Shown here piece after piece: positions 5,843 through 12,279 of a stretch of DNA of 15,760 nucleotides (position 1 is the stretch's first letter; each line of letters opens with the position of its first letter). The stretch is from NCBI GenBank assembly GCA_026394635.1, contig JAPKXV010000441.1, positions 1-15,760 on the forward strand, in the 5' to 3' direction. Source of the DNA: Methanoregula sp. (GTDB taxonomy: Archaea; Halobacteriota; Methanomicrobia; Methanomicrobiales; Methanospirillaceae). The notes under the pieces were generated by a model, which saw only the letters and a program-made list of their open reading frames with translations, did no database searches and was not told where the DNA came from. Both the position numbers and the translations under genes were made by a program.

Positions 5843-6580
5843 CTATCGGGTCAATAACTCATTTTTTATCCCGTCATAGGGTGCAGGCAATCCGAGCCGG
5901 GAAAAAAATTCACCGGTTACAACAAGACTGTTGATAACCGCCCACTCCGCACACCCGTGCCCGAGGCATTTGTCCGGGAAGAACGGCCGGTTTTTGTGGG
6001 CAAGGGGATTTTCCTTAAATGCGTGCCTGAGGCTTATTTCAAATTTTTCAATGCGGGTTTTTTCACCGTCACCAGCCACCCTGCCTTGGTGAATGATCAC
6101 CCATTCGCGCCGGTAATGCATCAGGAAATTGCGGATCTCAACAAGGTTTTTAACGTTTGCATAAGCCGGATCCGTCTCGGTAAACGGCTGTTTGTCGGCA
6201 AGAGAGAGGATTTTCTGGTATTTGGTTAACACGGGGGCGCGATCAAAATTTTTCTCGTTGTTCCATCTCTCCCCGATTTTTTTCAGCAGATCCTCGTCGT
6301 TTTTGTCTCTTGGGAAATAGGCACTGTCCGCTGCGTCAGAGTGGAGCTCGTTGACGGTGGACTCAAGAAATGCAACGGATGAGAGAACGGAGTTGAGGAT
6401 GAATGCCTCGTGCATCTGGGCGGATTCCGGCGATACTTCCCCGGATTCTCCATAGTCCTTTTCCATGGCATACCCGAGCCTGCACAGCAATGCCGCAGAC
6501 TGGATGTACCGTACGGAGAAGCAGTCCCTGAACCGGATCTCTGAGTCCTCATCTATTGTTTCGAGGGGGAATTTGTTCAT
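5843..6580 (-). CDS. Hypothetical HEPN-like protein
   Basis: About 245 residues, predicted largely alpha-helical and soluble. A segment reading AFILNSVLSSVAFLESTVNELH (about 59-80) and a later VEIRNFLMHYRREW (about 148-160) together look like the two helical parts of a HEPN fold. R150-N151-x3-H155 matches the R-N-x(3)-H signature of HEPN ribonucleases. The C-terminus (KCLGHGCAEWAV, then EFFSRLG) carries two cysteines. The family is inferred from the motif only. The frame is open to an ATG at 6688, but the ATG at 6580 is preferred because the extra 36 residues look non-coding. No clear ribosome binding site precedes it; a CTTTTTAC tract 28-36 bases upstream would suit a leaderless mRNA. It is a lone gene, opposite in direction to both neighbours, with no nucleotidyltransferase partner beside it. 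Confidence 0.7.
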   Translation of the reverse strand: MNKFPLETIDEDSEIRFRDCFSVRYIQSAALLCRLGYAMEKDYGESGEVSPESAQMHEAFILNSVLSSVAFLESTVNELHSDAADSAYFPRDKNDEDLLKKIGERWNNEKNFDRAPVLTKYQKILSLADKQPFTETDPAYANVKNLVEIRNFLMHYRREWVIIHQGRVAGDGEKTRIEKFEISLRHAFKENPLAHKNRPFFPDKCLGHGCAEWAVINSLVVTGEFFSRLGLPAPYDGIKNELLTR

Positions 6581-6696
6581 CTGTAGTATTACATTTTTCC
6601 TGCGAAGGTAAAAAGGCAGGAGAGTCGGTAAAAAGGCATCGTCTGGCCATGAGATTCCATCGACACCCTTAATATTCCTCCAACACAATACAGGTA

Positions 6697-6719
6697 AGCA
6701 CTTTTAAAATTCAAGTGCT
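6697..6719 (+). promoter_or_regulatory. Inverted repeat around a TATA-like core upstream of rpsO
   Basis: Perfect 7-bp arms AGCACTT (6697-6703) and AAGTGCT (6713-6719) enclose an A/T core that overlaps TTTTAAAA. It could be the promoter of the ribosomal operon with an operator overlapping the TATA box. If this TATA box is used, transcription would start near 6733. Confidence 0.4.
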
Positions 6720-6726
6720 GGCAGAA

Positions 6727-6829
6727 GTAAGTCCGACGTGCAAACCTGTGCACTGCCCAACAGGGCTTGGGATTACCGGGAGTCAGCAATTGCTGCTCTT
6801 TTTGGACTTACATAATGTCGTAAGGAGGT
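6727..6829 (+). promoter_or_regulatory. Possible structured leader of rpsO
   Basis: GTAAGTCC (6727-6734) is exactly complementary to GGACTTAC (6804-6811). Three small hairpins lie between: GTGCA/TGCAC (6738-6753), GCCC/GGGC (6755-6766) and CAGCAATTGCTG (6784-6795). CTTAC (6807-6811) can instead pair with GTAAG (6820-6824), which reaches the first base of the GGAGGT ribosome binding site (6824-6829). The two pairings exclude each other. Whether the first arm is transcribed depends on which TATA box is used, so this is tentative. Confidence 0.3.
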
Positions 6830-6836
6830 TATACTT

Positions 6837-7298
6837 TTGGCAAGAATGCATGCCCGCAGAAGGGGCAAGTCATGTTCCGTCCGCCCCTACCGGAAGGAGG
6901 CGCCCTCGTGGTCCAACACGGACATCAAGGGGATCGAAAAAGTCATCATCGAACTCCGGAAGGAAGGCGTATCGAGCAGCAAAATCGGGCTGATCCTGCG
7001 GGATCGCTACGGAGTCCCTGACATCAAACTCGTGACCGGGGGGAAACGCATCGGCGACATCCTCAAGGCCAACAAGATGGAGTCAGCAATTCCCGAGGAT
7101 CTGCGCGATCTCATGATAAAGGCGCTCGGGTTGCGCAAGCACCTGATTGAGAACAAAAACGACCTGCACAACAAACGGCAGCTCCACCTTATCGAGTCCA
7201 AGATCCGAAGGCTCGTACGGTATTATACCGGCAGTGGCAAGTTGCCTGCAGGCTGGGTCTACAAACCGGAGAACACGGAGATCCTGCTGTCCCGGTAA
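6837..7298 (+). CDS. rpsO: 30S ribosomal protein uS15 (archaeal S15)
   Basis: A 153-residue archaeal/eukaryotic-type S15 that binds 16S rRNA in the small-subunit platform. The N-terminus MARMHARRRGKS and the C-terminal ...GKLPAGWVYKPENTEILLSR are typical of archaeal uS15. The central region (about residues 37-130) contains the helical rRNA-binding core with a KLVTGGKRI stretch. The start is an unusual TTG, supported by GGAGGT (6824-6829) seven bases upstream and by the conserved N-terminus; the next ATG (HARRR) would cut conserved residues. It heads an operon with the DHH phosphoesterase, pcc1, serS and rps3ae. The S15-RecJ-Pcc1-eS1 order is common in archaea. Confidence 0.97.
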   Translation: MARMHARRRGKSCSVRPYRKEAPSWSNTDIKGIEKVIIELRKEGVSSSKIGLILRDRYGVPDIKLVTGGKRIGDILKANKMESAIPEDLRDLMIKALGLRKHLIENKNDLHNKRQLHLIESKIRRLVRYYTGSGKLPAGWVYKPENTEILLSR

Positions 7299-7315
7299 TA
7301 TCGTCTGTATCCCCC

Positions 7316-8536
7316 ATGTCGCTTGAAACCGCCGTGAACCTTGTCGCAGAGCAGATAAAGAGGCAGGAGTACGTCGAGGTGGTCGCCCACCATGACGCCG
7401 ACGGCATCGCTGCCGGCTCCATCCTCTGCCATGCGATGGCGCGGGCGGGGATCCGGTTCCGGCTGAGGGTACGCCGCGAGATTAAGGCTTCTGAGATCAC
7501 AAAGGAGCACGCGTACCTGCTCTGCGATCTCGGTGCCGGGATGGAGGACCTCCCCCAAACCACCATGGTCATAGACCATCACAACCCGCGGTTTACCGGA
7601 GATTTCCATGCAAACCCCCGGCTTTTTGGCATTGACGGTGACCGCGAAGTGCCTGCTTCAGCGATGGCATATTTCGTTGCCCGGAATATGGGTGACAACC
7701 GCGACCTTGCGGGGCTTGCGATGCTGGGGGTTATTGGCGATGGCCAGACGCTCTCCGGAAAAAATCTTGGGATATTCAACGAAGGTGTGGGAGACGGTAT
7801 CATCAACCCGAGCCGGGGAATACGGCTCGCAGGAAGGGATACGACCGAACGCTGGCTTATGGCAATCCATCCGTATCTCGAAGGTATCAGCGGGGATGAA
7901 GGCATGGTGAACGCGATCATGGGGCAGTCCGCCGGAAAAGACGCTGTGCGCCCCGATCTGCTCCTCTCGCTCTCGGTGCTCCAAGTGATCCAAAACGCGG
8001 GTGCCGGCTGCATCGAAGAGATCTACGGAGATACCTACGCACTCGAACGCGAGGTTATTCCTGATGCCCACGCACTGGCAGCGGTCATCGATGCCTGCGG
8101 GAAATCCGGGCACGGGGAGATCGGCGCTTCGCTCTGCATGCGGTATTCCCGCGATGCAGAGACCGCGTGGGACATTGCACGGGCGCACCGTATGAATGTT
8201 ATTGCCGCAATCCGTGCACAGGCCGTCGCTCCGGCAACACAGGACGGGGTGTATGAAGTACATGATGCAACGCTCATAAGCGACATTGCTGACGCACTCG
8301 CATGCCAGTCTTCCCATGTCCTGCCCCTCGCGGTTGTGGCACCCGAAGGTGACCGTTGCCATATTTCGGTACGTTGTCCCCCAAGTAATGAGGCTGATCT
8401 CGGCACCATGATCCGCAGCATCGCGGAAACCTGCGGGGGTTCAGGAGGTGGGCACCGGCTCAGGGCGGGAGCGACGATTCCCTGCAACCAGCTTGACACG
8501 TTCAGGAAGTGCTGGCGCATGGCGGTGGCGGCATGA
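7316..8536 (+). CDS. DHH-family phosphoesterase, archaeal RecJ-like (GAN-type) nuclease
   Basis: A 406-residue DHH/DHHA1 protein. Visible metal and catalytic motifs are HHDADG (25-30), a CDLG stretch around D71, DHH (87-89), GVIGD (138-142) and the C-terminal DHHA1 glycine motif GGSGGGH near 374-380. Archaeal members are RecJ-like exonucleases linked to the replisome (GINS-associated nuclease) or to repair; some act on RNA, and which applies here cannot be told from sequence alone. It starts at ATG 7316, only 17 bp after the rpsO stop. No clear ribosome binding site is present, so translational coupling to rpsO is likely. Its stop overlaps the next start (ATGA at 8533-8536). Confidence 0.92.
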   Translation: MSLETAVNLVAEQIKRQEYVEVVAHHDADGIAAGSILCHAMARAGIRFRLRVRREIKASEITKEHAYLLCDLGAGMEDLPQTTMVIDHHNPRFTGDFHANPRLFGIDGDREVPASAMAYFVARNMGDNRDLAGLAMLGVIGDGQTLSGKNLGIFNEGVGDGIINPSRGIRLAGRDTTERWLMAIHPYLEGISGDEGMVNAIMGQSAGKDAVRPDLLLSLSVLQVIQNAGAGCIEEIYGDTYALEREVIPDAHALAAVIDACGKSGHGEIGASLCMRYSRDAETAWDIARAHRMNVIAAIRAQAVAPATQDGVYEVHDATLISDIADALACQSSHVLPLAVVAPEGDRCHISVRCPPSNEADLGTMIRSIAETCGGSGGGHRLRAGATIPCNQLDTFRKCWRMAVAA

Positions 8537-8757
8537 TGCAGATCGATGGTGTCATCACGACAACCCATCGCAACCCTGCCTGCGTGGCAAACGCAATCTG
8601 CCCGGACAACCTCTCATCCATGATGACGGTTGCGACAGAAACCGGGGTGAAAACCAGCATCACCGGCACAAAGCTGAGCTCGGTGATCGCTTCGGTAGAC
8701 GATTATCTGACAAACCTTGCAATTGCGGAGGAAACATGTTCGTTCGTTTCGCACTGA
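8533..8757 (+). CDS. pcc1: KEOPS complex subunit Pcc1
   Basis: A 74-residue protein (MMQIDGVITTTHRNPACVANAI...). It has the Pcc1 pattern: an early A-x-A-I-x-PDN segment (AICPDN), a central beta-rich ETGVKTSITGTKLSS stretch, and a terminal SVDDYLTNLAIAEE helix. Pcc1 dimerises and bridges two KEOPS units, which make the t6A modification at position 37 of ANN-decoding tRNAs. The start ATG overlaps the RecJ-like stop as ATGA; a second ATG follows directly. Its last 22 nt overlap the start of serS, whose ribosome binding site lies inside this gene. Length and operon position (after RecJ, near eS1) agree with archaeal Pcc1. Confidence 0.85.
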   Translation: MMQIDGVITTTHRNPACVANAICPDNLSSMMTVATETGVKTSITGTKLSSVIASVDDYLTNLAIAEETCSFVSH

Positions 8758-9068
8758 CAGCAGAACTCAGCTTCAACAGCGACATTTCACCGGAGGCGAA
8801 AAAAGCTGTTGAAACAACCGTGGCAGAATCGAACACGACACTCTTTAAAAAGGGCGTTCCCAAAGGAGTTGACGACCGGGAAGTCGGCAGGATCACGGAC
8901 TGGAGCGTGGAGGGGAATGTTGTCCGGCTCGCGATAGAAAGCGGCACCTATACCCGGGCACACGACGCCCTCTTCCGGTTCAAAAAACAGATCGTCACTG
9001 CGTTGGGGAAGTTCCGGCTCGGGCTGCGGGGGATCTCGATCGGGGAGTACCGTATTGAGATGACCTGA
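8736..9068 (+). CDS. serS: Type 2 (methanogen-type) seryl-tRNA synthetase, N-terminal tRNA-binding domain as a separate frame
   Basis: A 110-residue frame starting MFVRFALTAELSF and ending ...GISIGEYRIEMT. Features such as NTTLFKKGVPKG, the ESGTYTRAHDALFRFKK helix and LGLRGISIGEY are those of the N-terminal domain of methanogen-type SerRS (as in Methanosarcina barkeri), which contacts the tRNA and differs from the coiled coil of bacterial SerRS. GGAGG four bases before the ATG is a good ribosome binding site. The frame stops at TGA 9066-9068 because of a perfect 10-bp tandem duplication, TGAGATGACC (9056-9065 and 9066-9075). Deleting one copy joins this frame seamlessly to the catalytic frame. 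The split may be natural, a lesion, or an assembly error. Confidence 0.85.
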   Translation: MFVRFALTAELSFNSDISPEAKKAVETTVAESNTTLFKKGVPKGVDDREVGRITDWSVEGNVVRLAIESGTYTRAHDALFRFKKQIVTALGKFRLGLRGISIGEYRIEMT

Positions 9069-9075
9069 GATGACC
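9056..9075 (+). repeat. 10-bp tandem duplication splitting serS
   Basis: TGAGATGACC occurs twice in direct succession. Ten is not a multiple of three, so the duplication shifts the frame. The second copy also supplies TGA as a stop for the first frame and, one base later, the ATG (9070) that opens the catalytic frame. Confidence 0.95.
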
Positions 9076-10299
9076 GGGGATATCCCGGAAGATATCCATG
9101 TCCCCAAGCTCCCGTTCATCAAATCCTATGATGTGAGGAAGGATGCGCTGTCACTTGACCTTGCGGTAAGTTCGGCTGACCTTGAGAACAAGGTGCCGGA
9201 CCGGATCCTCAAGCTCATCGAAGAAAAAATCCAGGCTTCTGCGTACGGGGGCAAGGGAGAACACTGGGAGCTCGTCTTTGCGAGCCCCCAAAAATCCCGC
9301 TCATTCTCCAGCGACCCCACCGAGGAGATGGTGAAGCGCAACTGGATCCGGCACGGTGCTGCCCGCGGTCAGTGGATACACGGGCCGCAGTCGGTGCAGC
9401 TCATCCGTGCGTTCGAACAGATTGTCCTTGAAAAGATCATAAAGCCCCTTGGGTTTGCCGAGATGATCTTCCCCAAGCTCACACCGTGGGAGGTCTGGAT
9501 GCGGTCAGGGCATGCAAAAGGCGTCTACCCGGAGATCTACTATGTCTGCACCCCCAAGACCCGGGACCCTGCCTTCTGGGAGGATATCGGGGACTACTTC
9601 AAGGTGACCGGGGAAGTGCCGGTTGAGATGATCCGTGAGAAGATCGACGGCCCGATCGGCGGGTTGTGCTACGCCCAGTGTCCCTCGTTCTGGCCGTTTG
9701 TGCAGGGGGAGACTCTCGGCACAGCAAGCCTGCCGATCAAGGTCTTTGACCGCAGCGGCACAGCCCACCGGTACGAGAGTGGCGGCATCCACGGGATCGA
9801 GCGGGTGGACGAGTTCCACCGGATCGAGATCGTCTGGCTGGGCACTGCCGAACAGACCGTCGCGATGGCAGACAAACTGTATGAGGCATACCATGCCGTG
9901 TTCGAGGAGATCCTCGAGCTCGAATGGCGGTGCGCCCGGGTGACGCCCTGGTTCATGGCGCAGGAAGGCATGGTCGATACCTGCAAGACACCGCAGAAAA
10001 TAAAAGAAGGTACATGCGGGTGCGGCGAGCGGGTAGGTACGACCGATTACGAGGCATACCTCCCCTACAGCGACAGCTGGCTCGAGTTCCAGAACGTGAG
10101 CATCAACGGTGACAAGTACCCCAAAGGGTTCAACGTGAAGATCCAGAGCGGCGCAGACTGCTGGTCTGGCTGTTCTGGCATCGGGCTCGAACGCTGGACA
10201 GCGGCGTTTTTAGCCCAGAAAGGGCTTGATAGGGACGGGTGGCCGGACACGATGAAGAAACTGGTCGGCGAACCAAACGAGATATTCAGATTCATGTAG
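9070..10299 (+). CDS. serS: Type 2 (methanogen-type) seryl-tRNA synthetase, catalytic domain as a separate frame
   Basis: A 409-residue catalytic part that charges tRNA-Ser (and tRNA-Sec where present) with serine. Recognisable stretches are KVPDRILKLIEEKI (41-54), RGQWIHGPQS (99-108), SGHAKGVYPEIYYV (146-159), CYAQCPSFW (200-208), class II motif 2 in DRSGTAHRYESGGIHGIERV (227-246), NVSINGDKYPKGFNVK (342-357) and motif 3 SGCSGIGLERW (366-376). The family binds an active-site zinc through two Cys and one Glu; the CYAQC and SGCSG cysteines are the likely ligands. A Cys-rich insert (TCK...TCGCGE, 304-320) precedes VGTTDYEA. There is no independent ribosome binding site; the ATG lies one base after the TGA of the N-terminal frame, so reinitiation is the likely entry. 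Joined, the two parts make about 517 residues, close to the usual 500-520. Confidence 0.95.
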   Translation: MTGDIPEDIHVPKLPFIKSYDVRKDALSLDLAVSSADLENKVPDRILKLIEEKIQASAYGGKGEHWELVFASPQKSRSFSSDPTEEMVKRNWIRHGAARGQWIHGPQSVQLIRAFEQIVLEKIIKPLGFAEMIFPKLTPWEVWMRSGHAKGVYPEIYYVCTPKTRDPAFWEDIGDYFKVTGEVPVEMIREKIDGPIGGLCYAQCPSFWPFVQGETLGTASLPIKVFDRSGTAHRYESGGIHGIERVDEFHRIEIVWLGTAEQTVAMADKLYEAYHAVFEEILELEWRCARVTPWFMAQEGMVDTCKTPQKIKEGTCGCGERVGTTDYEAYLPYSDSWLEFQNVSINGDKYPKGFNVKIQSGADCWSGCSGIGLERWTAAFLAQKGLDRDGWPDTMKKLVGEPNEIFRFM

Positions 10300-10307
10300 G
10301 TGATTTC

Positions 10308-10913
10308 ATGGCAAAGAAACAGGTTGGAAGAAGAGTAGAAGGCTGGAAAGCCAAGGGCTGGTTCAAGGTGCACGTCCCCGAAAACCTCGGCAAGGCGTAC
10401 ATCGGTGATACCATAGCAAACGACCCCGAGAGTGTGATCGGCAGGATCATGCAGGCAACCCTCGGCGAGATCACAAATGACTATGCAAAGCAGCACATCA
10501 AGATGCGCTTCAAGATTTCATCCGTGACGGGCGATGCAGCATACACCGAGTTCGTCGGTCACGAAGTGACCCGGGACTACCTGCGTGGGCTGATCAAGCG
10601 CCGCAGCACCCGGGTGGACTGCCTTGTCCCGATTGTAACTAAGGACCAGAAAAAAGTCCGGCTTACGATCAGCTGCTACACGCTCGCACGGGCAAATGTC
10701 GGGCAGATCCACGCAATCCGGAACGCGATCACGGCGAATGTGCAGGCGCAGGCAGCAGCCTGGGACCTTAACACGCTCGTCACCGTCATCGTCACCGGCG
10801 AGATCTCCCGCGACCTCTTCAAGGTCGTAAAACTCCTCTACCCGGTACGCCGGATCGAGGTCGTCAAGTCAAAGGTCGAACCGGTGGCAACAGCCAAGCC
10901 GGAAAGCGCATAA
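10308..10913 (+). CDS. rps3ae: 30S ribosomal protein eS1 (S3Ae)
   Basis: A 201-residue archaeal eS1, a small-subunit protein near the platform and mRNA exit. The N-terminus MAKKQVGRRVEGWKAKGW is characteristic; GRIMQATLGEIT, IKMRFKI, EFVGHEVTRDYLRGLIKRR and the C-terminal PVRRIEVVKSKVE follow. The frame extends upstream to 10239, inside serS, but the ATG at 10308 is chosen. AGGTGA (10298-10303) overlaps the serS stop at the right spacing, and the protein start matches the family. It is the last gene of the rpsO operon. The tail (VATAKPESA) is short compared with some homologues. A T-run directly after the stop ends the operon. Confidence 0.97.
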   Translation: MAKKQVGRRVEGWKAKGWFKVHVPENLGKAYIGDTIANDPESVIGRIMQATLGEITNDYAKQHIKMRFKISSVTGDAAYTEFVGHEVTRDYLRGLIKRRSTRVDCLVPIVTKDQKKVRLTISCYTLARANVGQIHAIRNAITANVQAQAAAWDLNTLVTVIVTGEISRDLFKVVKLLYPVRRIEVVKSKVEPVATAKPESA

Positions 10914-10914
10914 A

Positions 10915-10922
10915 TTTTTTTT
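10915..10922 (+). terminator. T-run terminator after rps3ae
   Basis: Eight T start two bases after the stop codon; a second T-rich tract (around 10935-10944) follows. No strong hairpin is needed in archaea. Confidence 0.6.
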
Positions 10923-10998
10923 AAACAGCAAACTTTCCTTTTTCTTAAGGTATATTACCCGTCCGCGGATCTGCGGTTCTCTTTATTTCCTGACCGTT

Positions 10999-11012
10999 GA
11001 GCATAAAAGCTC
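10999..11012 (+). promoter_or_regulatory. Promoter of apgM, probably leaderless
   Basis: A CATAAAAG core (11002-11009) lies about 28 bases before the apgM ATG, so transcription should begin at or next to the start codon. The TATA core sits in a small inverted repeat, GAGC (10999-11002) and GCTC (11009-11012). No ribosome binding site precedes the ATG, which agrees with a leaderless mRNA. Confidence 0.5.
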
Positions 11013-11033
11013 CCCCGACAAACTTATCCGGTA

Positions 11034-12269
11034 ATGACCGCACGCAAGATCCTCTTTTTGGTCCTTGATGGCATCTCCGACCGGCCGTGCCCGGAGCTTG
11101 CCGGTAAGACCCCGCTGCAGGCGGCAAGAAAACCAAACCTCGATGCCTTTGCCCGCGAAGGTGTCTGCGGCATCATGGACACGATTGCGCCCGGCATCCG
11201 CCCCGGTTCAGATACCGCCCACCTCGCCCTGCTGGGATATGACCCCCACCAATACTATACCGGCAGGGGACCGCTCGAGTGCGAGGGGTCCGGTATCACC
11301 ATGGAACCCGGCATGATCGGGTTCCGGTGCAACTACGCGACCCTTGCAAATGACGGGCGTATCAGCGACCGTCGGGCAGGAAGGATCCATGACACATCGG
11401 CACTGTCTGCGGCGATCCAGAAGGGTGTCGACCTTAAAAAATCCGGTGTGGAGTTCACCTTCAGGTCCGGAGCGGGGCACCGTGCTGCTCTCGCATTAAA
11501 GGGACCGGGACTCGGGCACTGCGTCTCGTCCAATGATCCAAAAAATGAGGGTGTGCCCCCGCTCACTATCACCCCGTCAAAACAGACGGAAAATGACCGG
11601 AAGACCGCCGCGGTCTGCAACGAATTTGTCAGGCAGTCCGCCGAAATCCTTACCCGTCATCATGTAAACCGGGAACGAATACAACAAGGGCTGAATCCGG
11701 CAAACGTGGTCCTGATGAGAGGCGCCGGGGAGATGGGCACTTTCGAACCCTTCTCCCAAAGGTACGGTATTTCCGGGAGCGTCATCTCCGCTGCCAGCCT
11801 GATCTCCGGTATCGGGTCAGCGGTAGGCCTCAAACGGGTTCATGTCGACGGGGTTACCGGCTCGCAGGACAGCAACATTGCCGGAAAGATTGCTGCGGCG
11901 CTGGAGGAATTACGCTCGCAGGACTTCGTGCTGGTCAACATCAAAGGAGCGGATGAATCCGGGCATGACGGGCTCGCAAAACAGAAAACGACGTTTATTG
12001 AGAAGATTGATACTGCAATCTCCCCCTTACGTACATTACAGGATACCATCCTCGTGATCTGCGCAGATCACAGCACCCCCTGCTCGGTCAAAGACCATAG
12101 TGCAGATCCGGTGCCGGTCGTGATATGGGGCGAGGGCGTTCGCACCGACGATATTGCCAGGTTCGACGAGATCTCCTGTGCAGAGGGAGGGCTCAACCGC
12201 ATCCCGGGATCATCCCTGCTCCCGATCGCGCTTGACCTGATCAACCGATCCCGCAAATACGGCGCGTGA
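11034..12269 (+). CDS. apgM: 2,3-bisphosphoglycerate-independent phosphoglycerate mutase, archaeal type
   Basis: A 411-residue alkaline-phosphatase-superfamily enzyme converting 3- to 2-phosphoglycerate in glycolysis and gluconeogenesis. The metal and nucleophile motifs are LDGISDRP (11-18), RPGSDTAHLALLGYDP (56-71, catalytic Ser59 in GSDTAH), GADESGHDG (305-313), ADHSTPC (344-350) and the following KDHSADPVP. RMHDTSAL-type and MRGAGEM motifs of the archaeal apgM family are also visible (RIHDTSAL near 117-124; MRGAGEM near 228-234). Length agrees with archaeal enzymes (about 400-415). It is cytosolic. The ATG lacks a ribosome binding site but lies about 28 bases after a TATA box, so the message is probably leaderless. 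It is followed closely by two further genes, suggesting a three-gene transcript. Confidence 0.95.
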   Translation: MTARKILFLVLDGISDRPCPELAGKTPLQAARKPNLDAFAREGVCGIMDTIAPGIRPGSDTAHLALLGYDPHQYYTGRGPLECEGSGITMEPGMIGFRCNYATLANDGRISDRRAGRIHDTSALSAAIQKGVDLKKSGVEFTFRSGAGHRAALALKGPGLGHCVSSNDPKNEGVPPLTITPSKQTENDRKTAAVCNEFVRQSAEILTRHHVNRERIQQGLNPANVVLMRGAGEMGTFEPFSQRYGISGSVISAASLISGIGSAVGLKRVHVDGVTGSQDSNIAGKIAAALEELRSQDFVLVNIKGADESGHDGLAKQKTTFIEKIDTAISPLRTLQDTILVICADHSTPCSVKDHSADPVPVVIWGEGVRTDDIARFDEISCAEGGLNRIPGSSLLPIALDLINRSRKYGA

Positions 12270-12279
12270 GGGGACATAC

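Noticed and set aside
6727..6811. Cloverleaf-like folding resembling a long tRNA
   Set aside because: About 85 bases with a closing stem and three hairpins, but no T-loop GTTC sequence, no D-loop GG and no proper anticodon arm.
8448..8735. N-terminal extension of the serS frame
   Set aside because: Overlaps the RecJ-like and pcc1 genes; the ATG at 8736 with GGAGG fits the family N-terminus.
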